Origin: JACZWZ01 sp036478235 | GTDB taxonomy: Bacteria > Actinomycetota > Acidimicrobiia > Spongiisociales > UBA11373 | Direction of reading: 5' to 3' | Assembly: GCA_036478235.1 (NCBI GenBank) | Contig: JAZGDZ010000040.1 | Coordinates: 1 to 64,000 of the forward strand | Length of the DNA stretch: 64,000 nucleotides | Shown: piece after piece, positions 16,923-26,998 of the stretch | Position numbering within the stretch: position 1 is the first letter of the stretch | Layout of the letters: each line of letters opens with the position of its first letter | Program-made: the position numbers and the translations under genes | The notes under the pieces: model-generated | The model's database searches: none | The model's input: only the letters and a program-made list of their open reading frames with translations | Told to the model about the DNA's origin: nothing

Positions 16923-18200
16923 TCAGAGCCCCAGCGCGGTCCGCGCCTCCCCGGCCACGTAGAGCGAGCCGGTCACGAGCACAGGGGCCCCCGATTCCCG
17001 CGCCGCGGCGACGGCTTCGGCCACCGATCCGTGGGCCTCGGTCGGCAAGCCGAGGCTCCGTCCTGCCACGGCTGCGACTTCGCCGGCGTCCCGGGCTCGC
17101 CCGGACCGGGCCGCCGCCGCATGGACCCGTTCCACCAGGCCGTCGAGATGTTCGAGCATGCTCTCAACGTCCTTGTCGGCCATGACACCCAATACCAGGA
17201 CCCACCGCTTGGAAGGGAACTCGAGCCGTAGCGAACCGGCCAACGCGGCCATCGCATCCGAATTGTGAGCACCATCGATCATCAGCAATGGGTCATCGTC
17301 CAGGATCTCCATCCGGCCGGGAGTCGTGATCGTTGCTGCCGCCTCGCGCACACCGGCCTCATCGAGGGAGCGGCCGAACAGGGCCTCCACCGACGCCACC
17401 GCGACCGCAAAGTTGTCTACCTGATGACGGCCCCGGACTCGCAGTTCGACGTCGCTGTACTCGTCGAAGGCCGACCGCAGATCAAAGGCCCAGCCTCTCG
17501 AAGCCCAGCGCAGGTCGGTGACCTCGAACTCGACACCTTGCCGAAACCACCGGCCGGCGCGTTCTGCGGCTATGTGTTCTGCCCTCTCCAGGGCCTCCGG
17601 GGGCAGATCCCCCGTTACCAGCGCAGCGCCCTCGTCGAGTATCGCCAGCTTCTCCCCGGCGATTTCTCCCAGCGAGTCTCCGAGGTACTCGGTGTGCTCG
17701 AGCCCGATAGTCGTCACGACCGCCACCTCCGAGTCCGCTGCGTTGGTGGCATCGAGCCTTCCGCCGAGCCCGACCTCGATCACGGCCACATCGACCGACC
17801 TCTCGGCGAACCAGGAGTGGGCCATCGCCGCGGTCAGCTCGAAGTACGTGGCACCATCGCCGGTGCGCTCCGCGAGCATGTCGGCGATGGGGGCGATCTC
17901 GGAGATGACCGCGGCGAGCTCGTCGCCTGTCATGACCTGCAGCCCGTACTCGTATCGTTCTTCGACACGTTGCAGGTGGGGTGATGTAAACGTCCCCGGG
18001 GTCAAGCCGTGGCCCGATAGCAATTGGGCCGTCATCCTCACCGCACTGGTCTTTCCGTTGGTCCCGGCGACATGGACGATCGGATAGCCGAGTTCGGGGT
18101 TCGCCAGCGCGTCGAGCAGCGCGGTGATCCTGTCCAGACCCGGCTTGAGGCCCCGGCCGATATGGCGATCGAGGAAGGCGATGGCTGCTGTGTAGTCCGT
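16923..18200 (-). CDS. folC: Folylpolyglutamate/dihydrofolate synthase, no standard start codon
   Basis: Adds glutamates to folates (and may make dihydrofolate from dihydropteroate). The frame shows the family N-terminus DYTAAIAFLDRHIGRGLKPG, the P-loop VAGTNGKTSAVRM, VIEVGLGGRLDATN and the ligase motif MIDGAHNSDAM. The only ATG/GTG/TTG codons in frame come after or at the end of the P-loop, which would remove an essential motif. Upstream the frame runs to the valS stop (TAG 18206-18204) followed by ACG ACG GAC TAC. A GAGGT ribosome-site match at the valS end lies 5 bases before the second ACG, so I place the start there (425 residues, normal length). An ATG-to-ACG sequence error is the main alternative. 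Confidence 0.85.
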   Translation of the reverse strand, partial: TDYTAAIAFLDRHIGRGLKPGLDRITALLDALANPELGYPIVHVAGTNGKTSAVRMTAQLLSGHGLTPGTFTSPHLQRVEERYEYGLQVMTGDELAAVISEIAPIADMLAERTGDGATYFELTAAMAHSWFAERSVDVAVIEVGLGGRLDATNAADSEVAVVTTIGLEHTEYLGDSLGEIAGEKLAILDEGAALVTGDLPPEALERAEHIAAERAGRWFRQGVEFEVTDLRWASRGWAFDLRSAFDEYSDVELRVRGRHQVDNFAVAVASVEALFGRSLDEAGVREAAATITTPGRMEILDDDPLLMIDGAHNSDAMAALAGSLRLEFPSKRWVLVLGVMADKDVESMLEHLDGLVERVHAAAARSGRARDAGEVAAVAGRSLGLPTEAHGSVAEAVAAARESGAPVLVTGSLYVAGEARTALGL

Positions 18201-18203
18201 CGT

Positions 18204-20795
<2,592 letters not shown>

Positions 20796-20884
20796 GCTCG
20801 TTCATCTGCAGTCGAAGATGATAGGCCGAGTCCCGGCACGGGTCGAAGATCGGAGCCTGCAGACCTGCGACCGCCGGACAGGCA

Positions 20885-20952
20885 CGAGGCCGGCGCAGCT
20901 GCGCCGGCCTCGAGATCCCTTCCTCTGGTCCGGAGCGGATGATTCCGGACCA
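20885..20952 (-). other. Two strong hairpins in the valS upstream region
   Basis: 20885-20912 is a 28-bp perfect palindrome (CGAGGCCGGCGCAG and its complement). 20926-20934 pairs with 20944-20952 as a 9-bp stem (TGGTCCGGA) with a 9-base loop. Both lie 90-160 bp upstream of the valS start on its coding strand and could form a leader structure. I see no T-box AGGGTGG-type motif. The rest of 20796-21054 shows nothing else recognisable. Confidence 0.5.
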
Positions 20953-21054
20953 CGAATTAATGAGGAGATAGCCCGCTAAGACCATAAGCCGAACCGCGAC
21001 GCGCTACAACGGCCATTTCCCGCGGTACCGACGGACTAGTCAAGCGGCGTGACC

Positions 21055-21084
21055 AAGAGCGTCCGCAAATAGGCGGACGCTCTT
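21055..21084. terminator. Hairpin terminator associated with repeat
   Basis: A perfect 12-bp stem (AAGAGCGTCCGC and complement) with loop AAATAG, followed by CTCTTT on the plus strand. An almost identical hairpin (loop CTATTT) ends the repeat at 63.9 kb. It lies beyond the clpX 3' end and the long repeat copy. Confidence 0.65.
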
Positions 21085-21085
21085 T

Positions 21086-21425
21086 CGCGATGTTGATGGC
21101 TCTTCGCCGTACGGCTCATCGCTGGTTTGGCTACGGCTTTCGGGATTTGGCTCCGTATTTGGCTGCGGCGTTCGGGTCCTATCCGGCCCCGAGACGCCTC
21201 CGCATGGATGAGCCGCCCTGCGGGCGGCGCTCCGTTCTACGTTCGAGTCCTGCTCGGCCTGGAAACGCCTCCGCATGGTGGATCCGCCCTTCGGGCGGAC
21301 AGCGTTCTACCTGTTCGGCCCCGAAGAGCCTCCGCATGGTTGTGCCGCCTTGTAGGCGACGCAGTGCTCTACTGCCCGAGGGCCCCAGCCCCAGGCCGCC
21401 GAGTCCGCGCCTATCGGCGCGCCCT
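21086..21425 (-). repeat. Longest hairpin-rich intergenic repeat copy (three module-2 units)
   Basis: Read on the minus strand from the clpX stop (21426-21428): module 1 (AGGGCGCGCCGATAGGCGCG, CTCGGCGGCCTGGGGCTGGG), then three divergent module-2 units each with ATGCGGAGGC, then GCCGCAGCCAAATACGGAGC and module 4 (GCGATGAGCCGTACGGCGAA). Module-2 stems differ: GCCGCCC/GGGCGGC, CCGCCC/GGGCGG and CGCCT/AGGCG around 3-base loops. It starts immediately after the clpX stop codon. Confidence 0.9.
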
Positions 21426-22700
21426 CTAAGCGCTGCGCTCTTCGGGCAAATCCTTGCCGATGTCCTGCATCGGGATGAGCGTCGGATTGACGCGCTCGCG
21501 CACCACGTCGCCGTCGATCATCACCCGGGCCACGTCCTCGCGACCCGGCAGCTCGTACATCGTGTCGAGAAGGACCTCCTCGAGGATGGCCCTCAACCCT
21601 CGGGCCCCGATGGCACGCAGCATCGCCTGATCGGCCACGGCCTCGAGAGCGTCGTCGGAGAAGACGAGCTCCACGCCGTCCATCTCGAAGAACTTGGCGT
21701 ACTGCTTGACCAGGGCGTTTTTCGGCTCGAGCAGCACCCTTATGAGCTGCTCGCGGTCCAGATCGTGCACCGTCGTGGTCACCGGGAGCCGGCCGATGAA
21801 CTCGGGGATCAGGCCGAAGGTCATCAGATCCTCGGGAAGCACGTCCGAGAGGGTGTCTGCGTCCCGGTCCCGGTCGCTGTGAACGTGAGCGTCGAAGCCG
21901 ATGGCGCGCTTACCCACCCGACGCTCGATGATGTGCTCCAGCCCCGAGAAGGCCCCGCCGCAGATGAACAGCATGTTCGTGGTGTCGATCTGCAGGAACT
22001 CCTGGTGAGGATGCTTTCGCCCACCCTGGGGCGGGACGGAGGCGACGGTTCCCTCGAGGATCTTCAGGAGCGCCTGCTGAACGCCCTCGCCCGAGACGTC
22101 GCGGGTGATGGACGGGTTCTCCGCCTTGCGAGCGATCTTGTCGATCTCGTCGATGTAGATGATCCCCGTCTCGGCTCGCTTGATGTCGTAGTCCGCCGCC
22201 TGAATGATCTTCAGCAGAATGTTCTCGACGTCCTCACCGACGTACCCGGCCTCGGTGAGCGCCGTGGCGTCGGCGATGGCGAACGGGACGTTCAGCGTCC
22301 GCGCCAGAGTCTGGGCGAGCAGGGTCTTGCCCGAACCCGTCGGCCCGATGAGCAGGATGTTGGACTTCTGCAGCTCGATGTCGTCCTTTGATCGCTGCCC
22401 GACCCGCACCCGCTTGTAGTGGTTGTAGACCGCCACCGAGAGGACCTTCTTGGCCAACTCCTGCCCCACCACGTAGTCCTCCAGGAAGGTGTAGATCGCC
22501 GCGGGCTTGGGAAGCTCGTCGAAGGGCGTCTCCTCGGTCGTGGCGAGTTCCTCCTCGATGATCTCGTTGCAGAGATCGATGCACTCGTCACAGATATAGA
22601 CACCCGGACCGGCGATGAGCTTCTTGACCTGCTTCTGCGTCTTGCCGCAGAAGGAACACTTCAGAAGGTCACCGCCGCCGGTCTCACCGAATTTCGACAT
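21426..22700 (-). CDS. clpX: ATP-dependent Clp protease ATP-binding subunit ClpX
   Basis: 424 residues. The N-terminal zinc-binding domain has CSFCGKTQKQ and CDECIDLC; the AAA+ domain has Walker A GPTGSGKT, Walker B IIYIDEIDKIARK, pore loop GYVGEDVENI and the IGF-type ClpP-docking loop (AIGFD). ClpX unfolds substrates, including tmRNA-tagged proteins from the ssrA/smpB system encoded at 41-42 kb. It lies 17 bp downstream of clpP. Confidence 0.98.
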   Translation of the reverse strand: MSKFGETGGGDLLKCSFCGKTQKQVKKLIAGPGVYICDECIDLCNEIIEEELATTEETPFDELPKPAAIYTFLEDYVVGQELAKKVLSVAVYNHYKRVRVGQRSKDDIELQKSNILLIGPTGSGKTLLAQTLARTLNVPFAIADATALTEAGYVGEDVENILLKIIQAADYDIKRAETGIIYIDEIDKIARKAENPSITRDVSGEGVQQALLKILEGTVASVPPQGGRKHPHQEFLQIDTTNMLFICGGAFSGLEHIIERRVGKRAIGFDAHVHSDRDRDADTLSDVLPEDLMTFGLIPEFIGRLPVTTTVHDLDREQLIRVLLEPKNALVKQYAKFFEMDGVELVFSDDALEAVADQAMLRAIGARGLRAILEEVLLDTMYELPGREDVARVMIDGDVVRERVNPTLIPMQDIGKDLPEERSA

Positions 22701-22717
22701 CCGAGTCTCCCTTCGGC

Positions 22718-23335
22718 TCAGCCGGCCACTGCCTTGAGTTCGCGACCTTCGAGCACCGTGTCGACCACTCCGTACTCCTTCGCCTCCGGGGCGGTCATCC
22801 AGAAGTCGCGGTCGGTATCGGTACTGATCCTCTCGAAATCCTGGCCCGTGTGGCTTGCCAGTATCTGGTTCATCTCCTCCCGCACTCGCAGGATCTCGCG
22901 GGCGTGGATCTCGATGTCTGTCGCCTGCCCCTCGAGACCACCGATGTGGGGCTGATGGATCATCACCCTGGCGTGCGGCAACGCAAAGCGCTTCCCGGGA
23001 GCGCCGGCGGCGAGCAGCACCGCCGACGCCGAGGCGGCCTGCCCCATGCAGTAGGTGGCGACGTCGGGCTTGATGAAGTGCATCGTGTCGTAAATGGCCA
23101 TGAGGGAAGTCATCACGCCACCGGGTGAGTTGATGTACAGCGCTATGTCCTTATCGGGCTCGTCACCCTCGAGATGGAGCAGCTGGGCCATTATGAGATT
23201 GGCCACGGTGTCGTCGATCGGAGTCCCGAGAAAGATGATCCGCTCGCTGAGCAGCCGGCTGTAGATGTCGAAGGCGCGTTCACCGCGACTCGTCTGCTCG
23301 ACGACCGTGGGGACGAGATAGCTGTTGTTGATCAT
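22718..23335 (-). CDS. clpP: ATP-dependent Clp protease proteolytic subunit ClpP
   Basis: 205 residues with the Ser-protease signatures YCMGQAASASAVLLAAG (catalytic Ser) and RVMIHQPHIG (catalytic His), followed by the catalytic Asp region (STDTDRDFWM). It forms the 14-mer peptidase that partners ClpX. The start overlaps the tig stop by 4 bp. Only one clpP is visible, although actinobacteria often carry two. Confidence 0.97.
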   Translation of the reverse strand: MINNSYLVPTVVEQTSRGERAFDIYSRLLSERIIFLGTPIDDTVANLIMAQLLHLEGDEPDKDIALYINSPGGVMTSLMAIYDTMHFIKPDVATYCMGQAASASAVLLAAGAPGKRFALPHARVMIHQPHIGGLEGQATDIEIHAREILRVREEMNQILASHTGQDFERISTDTDRDFWMTAPEAKEYGVVDTVLEGRELKAVAG

Positions 23336-24792
23336 TCGTCGACCTCCGCGGACACCCCCCCGTCAGTGGGGCGGTCCTTTTGATTGATTTGGTTGCTTGA
23401 TTCGGCCGCGTCCCTCGCCTCGCCCGACCGCTCTCCGTCCCCGTCGGCCTCATCGGCCGCTCCCAGCGGTGCGGGCTCGTCGATTTCGATCTCCAGATCG
23501 ATCTCGTTGCCGCCGACGTCGACCGGAACCGCCAGCTCGAGGACACGGTCGACAGCCTTGCGGCGTAGGATATCACCGGATAGAGCCTGTTCTCGATCAC
23601 CTTCGGCGAGCGCGCTGCGATACTCCTCCACCTCCATCCCCGACACGCCGGCCAGCTGAGTGATCGCCTCTTCCACTTCTGCGTCATCGACCTCGATCTT
23701 CTCGAATTCAGCCACGGCTTCGAGCATGACCCGCGTCTTGAGGTTGAGTTCGGCCTGTGACCTGAGATCGGCGAGGAACGATTCTTGATCCTGCCCGGTG
23801 AGTGCCAGGTACTGGCCGAATTCGACCTCCTGTTGCTCGAGCCGGTGAGCGAAGCGATGAAAGACTGAGTCCATCTCCACCTGGAGCAGTGCCTCCGGAA
23901 TGGTCAGATCGAGGTCGTCGAGCAACTCCTGGAGCAGCAGTCGCTCGTAGTCGGCGCGGAGACCGGAAGTGCGAATCCTGATCAGCTGCTCCTCCAACTC
24001 CCGCCTCATCTCGGTGGCGGTCTCGAACTCGGTCATGTCGTCGACCCACTCGTCGGTGAGCTCGGGAAGCCGCTTCGCCTTCACCTGTTTGACCAGCACG
24101 CGCACACTGACCTCGGTCCCGCCGTCGTCGCCGAACGACGGCGGAAGAGTCGTGACGAACTCCTCGATTTGCCCGGCGGCCTTGCCGCGAAGCGCGTCGT
24201 CCATGCCGTTCAGAAACATCCCCGATCCGACCTCGAACAGCATGTCGTTGGCCGATCCGGCGGCGAACTCCTCGCCGTCCTTGGAGGTCGCCACGTCGAC
24301 GATGGCGAAGTCACCGTCGAACGCCTCACGGTCCACGTCTTCGAGCTCGGCGAACTGGTTGCGTATGCGCTCGATCTGATCCTCGACGGCGGCGTCGTCC
24401 ACAGGAGGGGCGTTCAACTCCACCTTGCGCTTCCGGTACTTCGGAAGCTTCTTGACGGTCGGCCACAGGGTGACGAGAACATCGACCTCGACGCCCCCAT
24501 CCCGATCCCTGATGTCTTCGAGCTTCGGCATGACCGCCGGGGCGAGTTCTGTCTCGGCAATGGCGTCCGTGAGCACGGCCGGAAGGGCATCGTCGATTGC
24601 CTCTCGCCGCAGGGTGTCCGCCCCCACCGCTGATTCGATCACCTTGAGCGGCGCCCTGCCGGGGCGGAAGCCCTTGATCTTGACCTCACCGGCGAGCCGT
24701 CGCGCCGCCGTCTTCTTGGCGGCGTCGATCGCAGCCTCTTCGATGGTCAGCGTGAGGATCCGCTCGAACGGACCGGCCTTTCGCACCTTCAC
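23332..24792 (-). CDS. tig: Trigger factor
   Basis: 486 residues from GTG 24792 with GGAGGAG five bases upstream. It has the ribosome-binding signature GFRPGRAPLKVIE near residue 40, a PPIase domain (about 150-235, GDFAIVDVATSKDGEEF) and a long helical C-terminal chaperone domain. The tail is Glu/Asp-rich (EIDEPAPLGAADEADGDGE), as in other actinobacterial trigger factors. The tig-clpP-clpX order couples nascent-chain folding with degradation. Confidence 0.95.
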   Translation of the reverse strand: MKVRKAGPFERILTLTIEEAAIDAAKKTAARRLAGEVKIKGFRPGRAPLKVIESAVGADTLRREAIDDALPAVLTDAIAETELAPAVMPKLEDIRDRDGGVEVDVLVTLWPTVKKLPKYRKRKVELNAPPVDDAAVEDQIERIRNQFAELEDVDREAFDGDFAIVDVATSKDGEEFAAGSANDMLFEVGSGMFLNGMDDALRGKAAGQIEEFVTTLPPSFGDDGGTEVSVRVLVKQVKAKRLPELTDEWVDDMTEFETATEMRRELEEQLIRIRTSGLRADYERLLLQELLDDLDLTIPEALLQVEMDSVFHRFAHRLEQQEVEFGQYLALTGQDQESFLADLRSQAELNLKTRVMLEAVAEFEKIEVDDAEVEEAITQLAGVSGMEVEEYRSALAEGDREQALSGDILRRKAVDRVLELAVPVDVGGNEIDLEIEIDEPAPLGAADEADGDGERSGEARDAAESSNQINQKDRPTDGGVSAEVDE

Positions 24793-24852
24793 TTCTGCTC
24801 CTCCATCGAACACAACAGAGCGAGACGGCGCCCATGCCGCCTCGCCGAATCT

Positions 24853-25018
24853 CATCGCCCTTCACCATACGGCCCATCACCAGTCTGGCTCCGACGCTCG
24901 GGATCTGGCTCCGAGACGCCTCCGCACGGTGGTGCCGCCCCAAGAGGCGGCGCCATATTCTACGACCCGGGTCCCGGCCCAGGCCGCCGAGTCCACGCCT
25001 GTCGGCGTGTGCTCTTCG
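24853..25018 (-). repeat. Full-length single unit of the hairpin-rich repeat
   Basis: On the minus strand, starting within 2 bp of the tRNA-His 3' end: module 1 with CACGCCGACAGGCGTGG (stem changed in a compensating way from CGCGCC/GGCGCG to CACGCC/GGCGTG), module 2 with GCGCCGCCTCTTGGGGCGGC and CGTGCGGAGGCG, module 3 with two GGAGCCAGA, and module 4 GATGGGCCGTATGGTGAAGG. It lies between tRNA-His and tig. Confidence 0.8.
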
Positions 25019-25019
25019 G

Positions 25020-25095
25020 GGTGACCGAGGGGATTTGAACCCCCGACATCCGGGACCACAACCCGGCGCTCTAACCTGACTGAGCTACGGCCACC
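25020..25095 (-). tRNA. tRNA-His(GTG)
   Basis: Cloverleaf on the minus strand: acceptor GTGGCCG with CGGTCAC, anticodon stem-loop CCGGG-TTGTGGT-CCCGG giving GTG, T-loop TTCAAAT. The extra G at position -1 (25095) and discriminator C are the tRNA-His identity pair. No encoded CCA. Confidence 0.95.
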
Positions 25096-25110
25096 ATGAC
25101 AGAGAGCCTG

Positions 25111-25183
25111 TGCCCCCGGAAGGATTCGAACCTCCGACCAAGAGCTTAGAAGGCTCCTGCTCTGTCCACTGAGCTACGGGGGC
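25111..25183 (-). tRNA. tRNA-Arg(TCT)
   Basis: 73 nt on the minus strand: acceptor GCCCCCG with CGGGGGC, anticodon loop CTTCTAA giving TCT, T-loop TTCGAAT, discriminator A. Seventeen bases separate it from tRNA-His, suggesting a joint transcript. Confidence 0.95.
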
Positions 25184-25211
25184 GATAGTCCGACCGTGCC
25201 GGTCTCTCTGG

Positions 25212-25282
25212 AGCGGGTGAGGGGAATCGAACCCCCGTAGCCAGCTTGGAAGGCTGGAGCTCTGCCGTTGAGCTACACCCGC
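25212..25282 (-). tRNA. tRNA-Gly(TCC)
   Basis: 71 nt on the minus strand: acceptor GCGGGTG with CACCCGC, anticodon loop CTTCCAA giving TCC, T-loop TTCGATT, discriminator T. CCA is encoded (25209-25211). First of the Gly-Arg-His group. Confidence 0.95.
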
Positions 25283-25329
25283 ACAGCGATCGGGAGATTA
25301 GCTCGGCACCTGCACGTACCAACTCAACG

Positions 25330-25350
25330 CCAGTCTCCAGCCTCCAATGC
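25330..25350. repeat. Short heptamer array (CCAGTCT-type, three units)
   Basis: CCAGTCT, CCAGCCT and CCAATGC in strict 7-base register just past the oxidoreductase gene 3' end. Short, but it matches the pattern at other gene ends. Confidence 0.45.
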
Positions 25351-25361
25351 GGGGTTGGCCG

Positions 25362-26201
25362 CTATTTGGGTGGTCCGGCGGCGACTCGATCGAAGGCTTC
25401 GTCGTAACTGCCTCGTCCCCAGTCGATGAGTTCAACCCACCAGGTCGCACCCGCCTGCCTGTAACTCTCGACCTTTTCTCCGTCGTCGGGTTGGGATACG
25501 TCGGCCCAGGCAATGTCGTAGGGCTGGTCAGTGTCTCTCTCGGTCTCGATGGTTCCACGGAAGGAGGCCAGGTCATTGGGGGTCCATTCTTTACCCCAAG
25601 GATCAGAAGGACCGATCCAACCATCCCAGCGTGCTGCCCGGCGGAGGGCTGCGGGGCTGTCTCCGCCAACCCATATCGGAACCCGAGGCTTCTGCACGAG
25701 GTTGAGATCGACTGCTACCCCAGCCACCTCGTAATGAGTGCCTTTGTGGTTGACCTCATCGCCGGACCACAGTCGGGTCACGACATCCAAACTTTCGTCG
25801 AGCATTTCGCCGCGAACGCGTGGGTTGCCGGATTCGCCGAACACCTCGAACTCGTCGGCAAAGAAACCGATGCCGACTCCCAACGTCATCCTGCCCTCCG
25901 AAAGAACATCGAGACTCGACACGGTGGTTGCGAGAGTCTGCGGTTTGTAGCGAGGAACGATCGCTACGCACGTACCGATCCTGATGGTCTTCGTGGCAGC
26001 AGAGACCGCACTCAGAACGACCCAAGGGTCATAGACCGACGGAACGCCGTCCCGCCAGAAAAACAAAGAGTCCCACGTGAAAAAGCCGTCCCAGCCGGTT
26101 TCCTCAGCGGTCCGCGCTAGGGAAGCAGCGTCGCGTGGATGACCAAACCTCTCGGTGTTCGGACAACAAACAGCGAACTTCAATCGCGGTGCGTCAGACA
26201 T
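25362..26201 (-). CDS. Luciferase-like (LLM class) flavin/F420-type oxidoreductase
   Basis: 279 residues from ATG 26201 (MSDAPRLKFAVCCPNTERFG); the upstream 42 codons do not fit the family. It shows the bacterial-luciferase-like TIM barrel: WDGFFTWDSLF, the pattern VLSAVSAATKTIRIGTCVA, LDVLSEGRMTLGVGIGF and PIWVGGDSPAALRRAARWDG. Such enzymes use FMN or F420; in actinobacteria F420 is common, but the substrate cannot be told. It is a stand-alone gene between tRNA groups, so possibly acquired. Confidence 0.88.
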   Translation of the reverse strand: MSDAPRLKFAVCCPNTERFGHPRDAASLARTAEETGWDGFFTWDSLFFWRDGVPSVYDPWVVLSAVSAATKTIRIGTCVAIVPRYKPQTLATTVSSLDVLSEGRMTLGVGIGFFADEFEVFGESGNPRVRGEMLDESLDVVTRLWSGDEVNHKGTHYEVAGVAVDLNLVQKPRVPIWVGGDSPAALRRAARWDGWIGPSDPWGKEWTPNDLASFRGTIETERDTDQPYDIAWADVSQPDDGEKVESYRQAGATWWVELIDWGRGSYDEAFDRVAAGPPK

Positions 26202-26390
26202 CGCCGTGCCAATCTTATCCCCCGCCAGACACCCGATCGGGCTCGCCATGTGCCAGGAAGACAACCCTTCTCCGCGTCGGGCGTGACCCTTCTCCGCGAC
26301 AGCCAACGCCTCGCGATGCTGCTCCACTACGAAGAACTAGCACGAGCCGCCAGATAGGAGGGAAGCAACCCGGAACCCGTAGCGTGACCG

Positions 26391-26500
26391 ACCCGTTCGA
26401 GACCGAGCAGGCTCGAACGGGGTCGGACCCCCCAACCAATCGAGCTCCGCTCGATTGACTCCCCTCGAGCGGTTCGAGACCGGGTAGGACTCGAACCCGC
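26391..26500. repeat. Two T-arm-like hairpins next to tRNA-Pro
   Basis: 26392-26421 is CCCGTTCGAG-ACCGAGCAGG-CTCGAACGGG (10-bp stem). 26471-26497 is GGTTCGAG-ACCGGGTAGGA-CTCGAACC (8-bp stem). Loop sequences are nearly the same and stems differ in compensating positions. The loop and TTCGAG match module 2 of the repeat family. The second ends 12 bp from the tRNA-Pro 3' end. In the remaining gap (26202-26390) I see only two GACCCTTCTCCGCG-like segments. Confidence 0.75.
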
Positions 26501-26508
26501 GAGATGAG

Positions 26509-26582
26509 TCGGGCTGGCCGGATTTGAACCGGCGACCCCCTGCTCCCAAAGCAGGTGCGCTGCCAAGCTGCGCCACAGCCCG
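26509..26582 (-). tRNA. tRNA-Pro(TGG)
   Basis: 74 nt on the minus strand: acceptor CGGGCTG with CAGCCCG, anticodon stem-loop CCTGC-TTTGGGA-GCAGG giving TGG, T-loop TTCAAAT, discriminator A, no encoded CCA. Confidence 0.95.
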
Positions 26583-26608
26583 TTGAACGGCATTGTGCCA
26601 GCCACTCG

Positions 26609-26754
26609 TGCGGGCGGTGGGATTCGAACCTTCTCCGCGCCACCGGCGAGCCGCGATGCTCGCTCCCTCAAGAGAGTGAGGACGAGAGTAGCTGGGGATG
26701 AGGGGAGTGGGGCGTTGTGGCGAGGGGAGCTTCGAGGCCGAGCAGGACTCGAAG
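26609..26754. repeat. Duplicated tRNA-Leu 3' end joined to repeat element
   Basis: 26609-26630 is a 22-bp exact copy of the tRNA-Leu 3' end (26780-26801: discriminator, acceptor 3' strand, T-arm). Directly joined are TTCTCCGCG and CCGCGATGCTCGCTCC (26651-26666), both found inverted at 27110-27144 beside tRNA-Lys. 26730-26754 is a hairpin CTTCGAG-GCCGAGCAGGA-CTCGAAG, the same loop as module 2 elsewhere. Confidence 0.85.
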
Positions 26755-26779
26755 TTCTCCGACCTCGTATGCGTCCTGG

Positions 26780-26865
26780 TGCGGGCGGTGGGATTCGAAC
26801 CCACAGCGGGTCTGAGACCCACCGGATCCTAAGTCCGGCGCCTATGCCGGTTCGGCTACGCCCGC
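26780..26865 (-). tRNA. tRNA-Leu(TAG)
   Basis: 86 nt on the minus strand with the long variable arm expected for Leu: acceptor GCGGGCG with CGCCCGC, anticodon loop CTTAGGA giving TAG, T-loop TTCGAAT, discriminator A. CCA is encoded (26777-26779). Confidence 0.95.
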
Positions 26866-26924
26866 GCAGATCCCAGGGTATCGGCAGACGATCTCACCGT
26901 TTGCCAAAACGCTATTCTCGCCGC

Positions 26925-26998
26925 GGGTCGCTAGCTCAACCTGGCAGAGCAACGGACTCTTAATCCGCAGGTTCGGGGTTCGAATCCCCGGCGACCCA
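26925..26998 (+). tRNA. tRNA-Lys(CTT)
   Basis: 74 nt on the plus strand: acceptor GGGTCGC with GCGACCC, anticodon loop CTCTTAA giving CTT, T-loop TTCGAAT, discriminator A. The 27-43 pair is A-C. Only CC, not CCA, follows. Its 3' end from 26977 is duplicated 168 bp downstream. Confidence 0.93.

Noticed and set aside
20796..21054. T-box riboswitch for valS
   Set aside because: No AGGGTGG-type antiterminator motif or specifier loop could be found, although hairpins are present.
21090..22391. A 433-codon open frame on the plus strand over clpX and the repeat
   Set aside because: Antisense to clpX and begins inside the repeat family; no protein features.
26391..26500. Additional tRNA genes suggested by TTCGAG-containing hairpins
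   Set aside because: Only T-arm-like hairpins are present, with no acceptor, D-arm or anticodon arm around them.
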